Source: Ditylenchus dipsaci (lineage: Eukaryota; Nematoda; Chromadorea; Rhabditida; Anguinidae). From it: a stretch of DNA of 64,000 nt. The stretch is from assembly GCA_004194705.1 (NCBI GenBank), contig SADC01000078.1:303767-367766 (forward strand). The letters run 5' to 3'. The translations under genes and the position numbers were made by a program. The notes beneath the pieces are model-generated. The model was not told the DNA's origin. It searched no databases and saw only the letters and a program-made list of their open reading frames with translations. Below are positions 47,065-57,365 of the stretch, one piece after another. Position 1 is the stretch's first letter, and every line of letters begins with the position of its first letter.

Positions 47065-47626
47065 AATTCTTTATAAGCTACAGTCCATATGAGCTACACC
47101 TACTTATAAGCTACACCTGAGTGCGGTCCCAAATAGGCATACTCGCACGTTTCGGAAAATAAGGCGCCAGCGCCGCCTATTTTGGGCTATTGTGGAATTT
47201 CGACACCGGGCGCCAGGCTATAATAAAGCGCCGGCTCCGGCGCCGGTATTTTTGTCTGCAAATTGAGTTTTTTACAATGAAAAACGTATAATTTCATCTC
47301 GAAAATGCTGAATTTAGACGAAAATTCTAAGAAAATTCACAAAAGATTTTTCAAAATTTTGAAAAAACAGCGTTGCCGCAAATGTTGTGACAAAGCCGGC
47401 GCCTTTCCGAAAATCTCGCCGGGCGCCGAACTTTTAAAGAATCGGCGCCGGCGCCGACCTTGGGCGCCTGACGCCCGCGCCCAGGGCGCCGCCGGTGGCG
47501 CAGCCGCCCGTGCAAGTATGCAAAAGGGGTATGTTCCGTATGATATACCCCTATATAAGCTACACCTCTCTATAAACTACATCTAGGATCGGTCTCGAGG
47601 TGTAGCTTATAGAGAAGTTTGACTGT
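47065..47626. mobile_element. Pogo-like TATAAGCTACACC element, copy 2 with nested GC-rich element
   Basis: The same terminal words as 42689-44895 are present, but here the body is interrupted by the CGCCGGCGC element (47137-47521). After removing each insertion the two copies align. This shows that the duplication of the flanking exon block predates at least one insertion. Confidence 0.7.
47137..47521. mobile_element. GC-rich GGCGCCGGCGCC-word element
   Basis: The terminal inverted repeats are GCATACTCGCACG and CGTGCAAGTATGC. The ends are packed with GCGCCGGCGCC words, very GC-rich against AT-rich surroundings. The middle is AT-rich. It is related to 20024-20342 and 49370-49721. Confidence 0.75.
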
Positions 47627-47849
47627 AGATTTCTCTTATTACGAAAAACAGATTAGAGACAGATAAGAAGAACATAAAAAAAGATTGTTTATAAAAATGC
47701 TAACAATTTTTTCAAATAAAACTAATGAGCGTCACGGCATGGGGCCAATATTCAAGAAAAAAATATTGAAAATATAGCTGAAAATCAGAGCTCATTTAGA
47801 GTTTTTTCATGTGCTAATAAGCTACAATGCCAATTAAACATTTTTTCAG

Positions 47850-48050
47850 GGTATTGGCTTTGATCACGTAGAACTTAGATTTTTCAAAGGAGAAGAAGCT
47901 ATTCCTCTGGTCGTTCCAAACATTAGAGGCCAAGTGTATCCTGTACTATATGTTGAAGATAATGCTATTCTGGATGCCAAGTTTAGCTCGTTCGATAGCA
48001 AAATGCCATTTGGATATGAAGAAATTATGATTGAGCAGACATTACTTTAA
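47850..48050 (+). CDS. C-terminal exon of an SPRYD7-like SPRY protein
   Basis: After a TTTTTTCAG acceptor the exon reads GIGFDHVELRFF, then PNIRGQVYPVLYVEDNAILD, then AKFSSFDSKMPFGYEEIMIE and QTLL before TAA. This matches the end of SPRYD7 (IRG-x-VYPVxYVxDxAILD, PxGxExIxxEQ), a small SPRY-domain protein found across animals. Upstream exons that should carry the start of the SPRY domain are not recognisable within the preceding 9 kb, which is filled with nested transposons. The 5' part may be displaced, missing, or separated by a misassembly. Confidence 0.8.
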   Translation, partial: GIGFDHVELRFFKGEEAIPLVVPNIRGQVYPVLYVEDNAILDAKFSSFDSKMPFGYEEIMIEQTLL

Positions 48051-49890
48051 GCTTCTTGTAAATATTATTCTGTAATTGCGTTAATTTATAAAAAAATTAT
48101 AATTTTATAGGCTTAAATTGTTTTACCCCTCCAAATTGATTTTTACCCCTCCAAATTTAAATTTTGAGCAAAATACTCATTTACCCCACCAAGTTATTGA
48201 TTTACCCCTCCAAATTTTTCATTTACCTCACAAATTTTTGATTTTTAGTCAAATACTGCCTTGAATTTTGCGGCTATTCGAATTTTATAGTCAAAAATAA
48301 CTTAGATCGCTCAGAATACCGCCCGGCGTGGCCAGAAGCCCCTGAAAGTTGGTTTTTGGGGGTTTACTAACGAGGGAGGTGTAAACTTTTTGCGAAAATT
48401 CGATTAAGCGGATCAGAGCTCCAGTCGGACGGGCTAAATTGCTCAGAATTACACTCTGAACCATTCTCAACCATCAGAAACCACCCTAAGCACTGACTTA
48501 GGGTAGTTAGATACTGGTTTGGAGCAGTTTATGATGATTTAGGGTGGTTTCAGATTGTTGAGAGGGGTTTGGGGTGGAATTCTGAGCGATTTAGTTATTA
48601 GTTTTGCATCAAATATAATATTGAAGTCCTTAAGAACTCACCAAACAGCAAAACATTCATTTATGCTAAAAATATTCTGGTTTTTATGCTCTTATAAATT
48701 TTGTCATCCATGTAAAGTAAGGTGAACATTTCGAGTCCCTTTTTAATCCAAACTTTGGATTCCAAAGCCCTAGTCGAAAAAAAGCCGGGGTTAAGACATT
48801 GTATGTTTATTGTATGACATGCCAGTTTTTTGTTGGAAATGTTGTGTTACCGTATTCTTTCTAATAATCCCACTGTGGGATTATTTTTCGATCGCCAAAA
48901 AATTTTGAAATTGTCAATTAAAAATGACCCTCATTCTAAAATCCTAGTCAAAAAAAACGAGGGGTGTGGGTTTATTAGAGGGGTGGGATTATTAGAGAAA
49001 ATACGGTAGGTTATTTGGTATAAATTTTGCATGTTAACTTTTGCTATAACTGACCCGCATAAAAAATCCAGTAGGAAAAAAATTCAAGGTAGGATTGCAA
49101 AAAAAATCCTTATTTTAGTTTGAATCATTTTTTGTACTGAAGAGAATTCAGTTCAACAACAATTTTTTAGGTGAGTTTACTCAGTCAACTTGACTGCATA
49201 TTTCTTATTCGCATTAGTTATGTGATTCGACGTAGACGTTTCGCGAAATTATCAGCTCTGATACTTTTGCGAACGCCTGTGTAGGAGTTATAGATCGCCT
49301 CCAATGGAGGTTGAAAATCGGATGTCTATATTTTAGCGGTTTCAGCTGAAAATACCGGCTTACGACCATATTTTCACGGCCAAAAAAATCGGCGCCGGTG
49401 CACCGAAAAATCGGCGCCAGCGCTGGTGCCGGTGCACTCTTCAGGCTGAAATTTGTGCGGTGCCGAACCGGCGCCGGTAAAATGATTAAAATCACTGAAC
49501 ATATTTGACAATGACATAATTAATGGACATATTTTTGTCTCGTTGAACGAATTATTCTGTTAAAAAAGTAATAAAAATTCTTATCGAAAAACTTTGAATT
49601 TTTCAAATTCATATGTGAAAAAAAGCAAAAATCGGCGCCGATTGAACAAACTTTTCGACGCCGGCGCCAGCGCCGGCCCTCTCTTCGGGACAAAAATTAT
49701 GCGGCGCCCGTGCAACTATGCTTACGAGTCGTAAGTTACGACATCCAGCTTTCTTACGATGATTTACGATATTCTGCTTAATTGCCTTGTTTGAGTCAAG
49801 CTGCGGTCGAAAACTGCTTGCAATTATAATGTCATTTTTATATGTGATATTTTAGTGTAAGTGAAAGCTGCTCGAATCTCGTAAGAAAAA
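48051..49890. other. Intergenic repeats upstream of arginine kinase
   Basis: A tandem word array at 48115-48240 has unit TTTACCCCTCCAAATT (about 6 units, one orientation). A degenerate minisatellite with GGTTTAGGGTGG-like units lies at 48440-48590. A CCGTATTT MITE (48850-49008; TACCGTATTCTTTCTAATAA and inverse) and a GC-rich CGGCGCCGG element (about 49370-49721, ending CCCGTGCAACTATGC) follow. No exon is seen. Confidence 0.65.
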
Positions 49891-51185
49891 ATGGCCGACG
49901 AAACGACGATCAAGAAAATCGAGGAGGGTTTCTCGAAGCTCCAAGTCAGCGCCGATTGCAAGTCTCTGCTGAAAAAGCATCTAACGAAAGAGGTGAAAGA
50001 CAAGTTGAAGAACAGGAAGACTTCCTTGGGTGCAACTTTGTTCAACGTGATCAGCTCTGGTAAGTCGTTTACTTGTTCCGGTGTAAGGTCATTCTATTTT
50101 CTTGTTGTAGGAGTTGCCAACCTGGATTCGGGGATCGGGGTCTACGCTGCCGATGCCGAATGCTACAAAGTGTTTTCCGACTTGTTCGACGCTGTCATCC
50201 AGGAGTACCACGGTTTCAAGCCAACAGACAAGCAGGTTGGTTGTTTTACTTTAGATTGTAGTGAATGGTAATTTACGGAATTTTTCGATTCAGCCTGCTG
50301 TCGAGCTGGGGAAGGGACGAATCTCTGAATTGGCTCCGTTGGACGTCGCTGGCAAGTACATCAAGTCAACCCGAATTCGCTGTGGTCGCACTCTCAAAGG
50401 CTTCCGTTCAATCCATTGCTCAGCCAGGAGAACTACGTCATCATGCAGGACAAAGTCAAGAAAGCCTTGGAAGAAGTGGCCGATCAGTCGCTCGCTGGAA
50501 AGTACTACCCTCTGGATGGAATGACAAAGGAGGTGCAGAACCAGCTCATTGCCGATCATTTTCTCTTCAAGGAAGGCGATCGGTAAGTCTATTTCTGGTT
50601 CCATCCCTCATTGTGTTGTATTTTTTCCAGTTTCTTGCAAGCCGCCAATGCGTGCAATTCTGGCCAAAGGGACGCGGCATCTTTCACAACAAGGACAAAA
50701 CTTTCCTAGTGTGGGTCAACGAAGAAGATCACCTGCGCCTGATTTCCATGCAAAACAACGGCAATGTTGGCGAAGTGTTGGAGCGTCTGATCAAGGGAAT
50801 CGAGGCCATCGAAAGCAAGGTTCCATTTTCGCGTGACGACCGTCTGGGCTGGTTGACTTTCTGTCCTACGAATTGGGAACTTCCGTTCGCGCCTCAGTCC
50901 ATATCAAGTTGCCTAAGATCAGTGCCAAACCTGACTTCAAGGACATCTGCGACAAGTTGAAGCTTCAGGTTTGTTGGCATCATTTCCTTTTTTCCTCTCA
51001 TAGGCTTTTCTCATATGTATTCGATTACAATTCAGATCCGTGGGATTCATGGGGAACACTCCGACAGTTCTGGTGGTGTCTACGACATATCCAACAAAGC
51101 TCGACTTGGATTAACCGAATTCGAGGCCGTGAAGCAGATGTATGACGGCGTGAAGCACCTAATCGAGCTGGAGGAAAAGGCCTGA
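49891..51185 (+). CDS. Arginine kinase (phosphagen kinase)
   Basis: This enzyme transfers phosphate between ATP and arginine, buffering cytosolic ATP in invertebrate muscle and nerve. Exons are 49891-50059, 50111-50235, 50294-50582, 50631-50968 and 51036-51185, with 50-68-base GT-AG introns. The start [18 protein letters not shown] follows a TA-rich leader. Motifs in order are [28 protein letters not shown], the catalytic [28 protein letters not shown] with the reactive Cys, [14 protein letters not shown], and [19 protein letters not shown]. Length after correction is about 350, normal for the family. Four single-base losses break the frame (near 50330, 50404, 50658 and 50873), yet no catalytic residue or other codon is damaged. 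I regard it as a functional gene with reference errors. AATAAA follows at 51249. Confidence 0.93.
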
Positions 51186-51529
51186 ACGCAAGAAATGAAA
51201 TAGACAGTTCTAGAATCAAATATTTGTTCTGCCTGTATTGTTGAATTGAATAAAAGCATGGATTAAGTTTGCTTATTTACTATGCTGCGAAACGATTGAA
51301 AGTAAGGACTAAGAAATTTCGAGGTCAACATTTACGGTTAGACGGCGTTCATACAAAAGTGGAGGATGCTAACTTGAGACATGGTGGATAGATATTTACA
51401 GTTTTCTGTTCAACAGTCAGATCAGGGTGGTAGTAGAGCCCAAGTACTCAGGTGGCCTGATCCAGGTGATAACACCTAATGTAAAAACCAATGACAGAGC
51501 ATATAATATCAAGTCCTCCTACACCGGTC

Positions 51530-51705
51530 CGTGCGGACACGGACGATTCGTCACCTCGGCCGATTCGTCACTCGGGACGATTCGTCACCTCCTACTAAAA
51601 TGGGACGATTCGTCACCTACCAATAAAACCGGACAATTCGTCACCTCCCAACAAAATGGTAAAATTCGTCACCTATCAATAAAACCGGACGATTCGTCAC
51701 CTATT
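51530..51705. repeat. GGACGATTCGTCACCT word array
   Basis: About eight tandem or spaced copies of GACGATTCGTCACCT lie within 175 bases downstream of arginine kinase. Each contains the palindrome GACGATTCGTC or a variant. It resembles one end of the word-array elements seen elsewhere, but no inverted partner was found nearby. Confidence 0.75.
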
Positions 51706-52880
51706 TAGAAAATTCATTTCAAAATGCTCGTCGTTCATCGCTTTCCTAACTTAAAGAGGCATACCAGCGCGTTACACTGCAATTAAGGCGGGACCATCGA
51801 TTTTTTCTCTCATCACTGTTTTCCATAAGCGTTCTACCCAATCCGACGAAAGTTTTCTGCCTACTTTTTAAAAGTAGGATAAGGTCATAAATATCAGATT
51901 TGAGTTCGAACGAGTGAAAACAAGGACGATTTTTGAAAACTTGCTGGTCCCCCCGCCTTAATTTGCGGTGTAACGCATATTGTTGTCACGGACCGTTTTA
52001 TATCATCTAGTATCAATCAGTCGTATAGGTTCAGGTGTGAAAGACTGATCGAACCTCGTATTATGTGAGTGGTGAATAAGGTAAAATGTAAGGTAGTCAA
52101 ATACCAAGGGTCTTAATTAGGTATAAGGGCGAAAGGCTGGTCGACCCCCACTAATATCGACCCGTCATATAGATTCAGTGGCAAATGACCGAACCGGGAA
52201 CTTTTCGAAGCTTTTTGAGAATTTTTTTCGCAAATTTCGCAGGCAAAGTCATATACAACCTTATACTCAAAATGTAGCCATGCTTTCTGGCCTCATTTTG
52301 ATTATAGACTTGTATATAACTATGTTTACTAGGACACCGATAAAAACGTGAGTTTCGAAACAGTTCCGAAAACTACTAAAAGTATGAACCAAATTAGAGC
52401 AACAATTCGGTTCGTACTTTAACCTTTTTATATCACATTTTTGAAAGATGATGCAATAAATGATACCTCATCAGAAACTAGAAGAGCAGGGCTACATGAT
52501 GGTGTTAAAACTTTTCAAAAAAGTTGAAAATTTTTAATCTAATTACGCAAAAGAAAAAAGAAAAAAAGTATCATTGCATGACCCTCCTGAATTGGACCAG
52601 GGAAATTTTTTATTTCAAAACTTCGATCTGATGTGTTTTTTGTCGGCTCAAAACAATATGTAAACCTCCGTCAAATTTATTTTTCTCCCCGTCAAATTCA
52701 AATTTCAAACAAATTATGTAAATCTCCCGTCAAAATATGTATATCTCCCGGCAAATTTGAATTTTTGCAATAATTCATTTAGTTTTGCTCTTTCAAGTGC
52801 ATATTTTGTGCAAGGTTAGTAAATTTGTGCATCTTAACCAGGGTTTGCAGTTTTTTCTGGAAGTCCGACAGAAAATGCTA
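51706..52880. other. Repeat-derived intergenic DNA
   Basis: It holds an ATACTCAAAATGTAGCC word (52260-52280), a hairpin half related to 15600-15790 (52370-52550), and a CTCCCGTCAAATT word array (52665-52760). No gene is seen. Confidence 0.5.
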
Positions 52881-54360
52881 GTAAGCAATTTTGCCCTAAC
52901 TTTATCTACTCTAGTAAAAACAAAATATCACAATAGCATTTACAAAAGTTTGATTTTGCGGATATCTCTACTAGCATTTTTAAAAGTCTAGCAAAATCAA
53001 AACGCCGAGCTAGCATTTACAAAAGTTTGGTTTCACCGCGAGATGTTTACTAGCATTTTTTAAAGTCTAGTAAAACAGATCAGCAAGCTAGCATTTACGA
53101 AAGTTTGAATTTACGGTTAAGCCTAGTGTCCAATGACTGAGAGGAAATTCCATGTTTTTTTAACGCAGGAAGGGCTGTAAACTTTTTTTTGTTCATAAAT
53201 TTTTTTTGTTTGGTCACATTTTGTAGCTAAGATTCAGGGCTACCCAATAAAAAAATTTCCAGCCAAAAATCTCTGAAAAAACTTTGATAAAAATGTGTTT
53301 CCTCTCACTCTGCCTTTCAGTCATTAGAGTGATTATAAACGAACACGAAATCAATGCGAAATGAAATCAAAGCGAAATTTCGAAATGAAATGAAAACGAA
53401 ATGGGGTCTCAAAACGAAATGAAAACAAATTTCGTTTTCGTTTTCATTTCGGTTTGAAATCAATTTCGTTTTCGTTTTCATTTCATTTTGAACCAATTTC
53501 GTTTTCGTTTTCACTTCGTATTGAATTTCATTTTCGCTTTCGCTTTATATTAGGGTTTTTTTTCTATAACTTCTGCCATTTTTGCAGGCGATTCGATTTC
53601 AGAATCTGAATTTTATAGTTGGTTTGTGAAAATGTAAAGTATAGTAAATTTGAAGAAAATTAATGCAGGATCAAAGTGAAAACAAAAACAAAAACCATTT
53701 CAAAATGAAAAGAAAACGAACTCCAAGTCAAAACGAAAACGAAATGGTGTCTCAAAGCGAAACGAGAATAAAAACGAAATCAAAACGAATTCGTTTTTCG
53801 TTTTCGCATTCATTTCGCTTTGCTTTTCGTTTTTATTCTCGTTTCGCTTTGAGACACCATTTCGTTTTCGTTTTCATTTCGTTTCGTAAACTCGTTCGTA
53901 AACCGGATTTCGTATTCGTTTTCGAAAACACTGCCCCGAATCTTAGCTACAAAATGTGACCAAAAGAAAAAATTTTTATGAACAAAAAAAAAGTTTACAG
54001 CCCTTCCCGCGTTAAAAAAACATGGAATTTCCTCTCAGTCATTGAACACTAGGCTTTAGTTCTCTACTAGCATTCACAAAAGTTCAATTTTTTAGTTAAT
54101 TCTCTACTATCATTTACAAAAGTTTGATTTTCAGTCAGATTTCTAATAGGATTTTCTAAAGTCTTGTAAAAACAGAAGACTCAGCTAGCATTTTTGAAAG
54201 TTTGTTTTTGCTACAGATTTCTAATAGCATTTTCTAAAATCTAATAAATTTTGAATTTTTTGGTTATTTCTCTGGTAGCATTTGATAGAAGTCTGTGATT
54301 GTTCTCGACGCTCTTCTGTTTTTCACTAGATTTTAGAAAAATGCTAGTATAAATATGTAG
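52880..54360. repeat. CTAGCATTT(A/T)CAAAAGTTTG tandem array split by a foldback insertion
   Basis: Units of about 25-30 bases with CTAGCATTTACAAAAGTTTG alternate with CTAGCATTTTTAAAAGTCTA. They run on both sides of the insertion at about 53124-54056 and end in inverted form near 54335. About a dozen units are recognisable. Confidence 0.75.
53124..54056. mobile_element. Foldback element with GAAAACGAAAT palindromic core
   Basis: The outer arms of about 110 bp (GTGTCCAATGACTGAGAGGA and inverse TCCTCTCAGTCATTGAACAC) contain TTTTGTAGCTAAGATTCAGG. The inner part is an array of GAAAACGAAATG words, first in one orientation and then the other, with an exact palindrome around 53790. It is inserted in the CTAGCATTT array. 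Confidence 0.8.
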
Positions 54361-55248
54361 CGAAAAAAAACTTTCAGAAATGCCATCTGAACCGATAAAT
54401 TTATCTGTCAGATAATTCTCTAATTTGGTTCATACTTTTAGCTTTTTATACCCATTTTTTTAGAAATTGTTTTTAAAAGGTAAACATAGATAATTGTTGC
54501 ATATGACAGGCACTTGAAAGAATATAGAAATATGTCGTCATCCTAATTGCTTATAGTCTCTTTTCTTTTGCTATTTCTGCTGAAATTATTGATCCCAAAT
54601 AAATGCATATATTTCTCTCCTTTCGACAGTATTCTTGCTTTTCTCACGTTTTTTAAAGTTTTATCACTTAGATAACTGCTGGTTATTCAGAAAAGGTCTT
54701 TATTTGCTTCAAATATGATTGTGTCCTTATCTTCAATATTATACAAGTTTTCGTTCGTTGCTTTCTGTATTTTTGGGTTATGAATGGTCATCTCACCCAT
54801 GAATCGTCAAAGAAATAACTTCTTAGGTGTTTCCGACACTTCACACATTTAACCACAATTTTTCCAGTCGCTTTACGCAAATTTTGTTATTTTGGCTCTA
54901 TCCCACGATGGGCAATTTAATTTTTATAGTTAAGGCTTGGCCCAAGGTAGGCCATGGTACATTAAGACCGGCTTAAACATATTTTACCAAAGTAAAGAAT
55001 AAAAAATCATCTTTACGTCCATCTTAAATTGTGCTGGCCTGATAGCCCTAGTCGATAAACTTACAGGTGGCCCTGAGCAAAATATTGTACTTTGTCGTGC
55101 AAGGCAAATGTTTCAATTGACTGGAAAAAATCTGTTGAAGATGAGAAAAACCTATTTTCTCCGATTTCGACGCTTTAAACTTAAAGTTTTTTAAAATTTA
55201 GATAATTTTTGAGTACAATAAGTATTGATTATTATTTTCAGACACCTT
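54361..55248. other. AT-rich region before the DOPA-dioxygenase-like gene
   Basis: No exon is recognised with confidence. A TTTTCAG acceptor-like site lies at 55235-55241, directly before the likely start codon, so an untranslated or short coding first exon could lie in this stretch. Confidence 0.4.
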
Positions 55249-55613
55249 ATGGATCAACAGCACCATTCGCCAACAGATCAGCCTCTTATACCTACTTTTC
55301 ATGCTCATGTCTACTACGTCCTTGGAGAAACTGAATCAACAGCTCAGATCTATATTCCAACATCAGATCATTTGGGCCAAAATTTGCTACACTAGGAAAT
55401 TTCCACAAAGTTCCTGTAGGTCCACACCTTCAGCCTATGTTCACTGTTGAAATTTCATACAAGCAATTTGCTTCGGTGGTCTCTTACCTAATGCTCAACC
55501 ACAAAAACCTCTCTGTGCTAATACATCCAGAAACTGGTGATGACCTCAAAGATCATTCTATACACCCTCTTTGGCTGGGTGATAAATTGCCTCTTGATTT
55601 TACAAAATTATGA
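55249..55613 (+). CDS. DOPA 4,5-dioxygenase-like protein
   Basis: The frame starts MDQQHHSPTDQPLIPTFHAH, giving HAHVYYV at the usual position of the family's N-terminal His motif. After one missing base near 55380 (A-run) the frame resumes as FATLGNFHKVPVGPHLQPMF. It continues with the diagnostic block LSVLIHPETGDDLKDHSIHP, LWLGDKLPLDFTKL and stop. The family (PF08883-type, about 110-130 residues) is known mainly from bacteria, fungi and plants, where members open aromatic rings of DOPA-like catechols. His residues at the conserved positions (HAHVYY, GPH, IHP, DH) are present. The corrected length of 121 aa is full. The physiological substrate here is unknown. AATAAA lies shortly downstream. 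Confidence 0.85.
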
Positions 55614-57190
55614 AATATTTTGGATTAATAAATTATATTTTAAAACAGAATAGGTCTTGTCTACAACCTTTTTCTACAATTTTAGCTAGTTTACACTAGT
55701 GATGTATTTTTGCGATTTTTCGCTCTGGAGCCAGAGCACAGCCAAAGCCGTAAAACTATACATAACTGGTGTAGACAGGGAAAAATCTTTTATGTCAAAA
55801 TCTTATTTTCAGCACCAAACGACCAGCGGAATCGGATCAAATAGCAAATTTTGTCCAATACCCTAAAATGTACTTATTTTGAGCAAATATTGTTTTTTGA
55901 AATTTTAACGTCAAAGCCCTGTAAAAAAGAAATATAATTAGGGTTGTCGACGCGTCGAAATTTTCGACGCGTCGAGTCAAAAATCGAAAATTTTGTTACA
56001 CGTAAAATCGAAGGTCAAAATTTTTTTTTCCGAACTGGCAGATATATACTCCACCACTGCCCCTAACTACAAATTCTTACAGCTCCGACAAGTTACAACA
56101 ACTCCAACAAGCCTACTCAACCGTGAAAAATGGTAGCATTCAGGTATTCTACGGTCCGTGGCGCGTGGAACTAATGCTGAATCCGGTGCCAAAATATGCC
56201 TTAATACCCCTTTAATTATTCATGAAAATTTCTCAGTATGCCAGGAGATTGAGTAGGGGTACCAGGTGAGTGAGTAGTGGTACCTGAAAAGTGTAGAGGT
56301 AGCAGGTGAATGATTAGAGGCTACTAAAGTGTAGGTAGGGGTGCGAGGAGAGTGAGTACTACTCACGAGTAGTTATGGCAGGAGAGTGAGTAGTTTCGCC
56401 AGACGTGTGAGTAAGTGTGCCGAGAAAGCAAGTATGTCAGTCAGTAAAGGCAAAAGAGTCGCGAGCATAAATAGATGAGCCAGGACAGCGAATAGGTGAG
56501 TCAAAGTTTAGATAGGTCGCAAGGAGTGTGGGTAGTGTGCAAGAGAGTGTTTAGCTCAGGTAGGAGAGTAGCAGGGGATCCCGAAAGTGGTAGATCAGAA
56601 AGGAGAGTTGTAGGTGTGCCAGGCGAGTATGTAGGTGAGAAGATAATTAGGCCAGCTTGATTAATTAATTTAATTAGCAGCTTGACCAAGGCGAGGATGG
56701 TTCACCGACAGGCGGCCCGAGCTACTAGTCATCATTATTCGACTGCAGCGGAGGAAAAACCTTGTTTTCGAAAGTTAGAAATTCTACGTATCGAGACGAA
56801 AGGCAACGTGTCGAAATTTTCGAATAGACGCGTTGAGTCGAACGTTGAAAGTCGGAATTTTAACATACGGTTGATGCAAAAGCAAATGTTTGCTACAAAT
56901 TCTTTGCAGGAACACTTCATCGGAGTTTTTCTTTTGAAAAGTTTCCGTTCCAAAACTCAATGCTTTTTTATATAAAATCGGCACAAAACGTGCGAAATAA
57001 TATGAGTTTCCTATAACTCTTTCGCTAACTCTTAAGCAAATAATTTTGACACTGGATTTTATTTCAGCAAGGTTGATTTGTTTATGAAATCTTCCTTGAA
57101 ATTCCAAAAAGACTGTCAAATTTGGAATTCTGCTCGAGACAATAAACATTTGGTTTTCGATATTTGAATGTTTATTGTCTCAAGCACAGG
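55614..57190. other. Intergenic, hairpins and minisatellite
   Basis: A near-perfect palindrome TCGACGCGTCGAAATTTTCG lies at 55947-55975. A degenerate minisatellite of about 20-25-base units (GGAGAGTGAGTAG, GTACCAGGTGAGTGAGTAG) lies at 56225-56640. A hairpin GAGACAATAAACATT/AATGTTTATTGTCTC lies at 57133-57181, and related hairpin arms occur at 16060-16120. No gene is seen. Confidence 0.6.
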
Positions 57191-57365
57191 TTCGCAGATG
57201 AAAAAATGGAAAATCAGGATTTTGAACAAAAAATCTCTAAAAATCAGGATTTTGAACAAAAAAATCTCTAAAAATCAGGATTTCGAACAAAAAATCTCCA
57301 AAAATCAGGTATCTCTGATTTTTGGTGATCAAAAATCAGGATTTGAATTGAAAAATCAGGAAATT
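57190..57365. repeat. AAAATCAGGATTTTGAAC tandem array
   Basis: Three to four units of about 31 bases (AAAATCAGGATTTTGAACAA plus AAAATCTCTA) precede a degenerate inverse segment. It lies next to a hairpin at 57133-57181. Confidence 0.75.

Noticed and set aside
50265..50960. Long single frame of 231 codons over the arginine kinase region
   Set aside because: It runs through introns and out-of-frame parts of kinase exons. The kinase exons with small corrections explain the sequence.
53317..53959. Lys/Asn/Glu-rich frames on both strands
   Set aside because: They are translations of the GAAAACGAAAT array, not genes.
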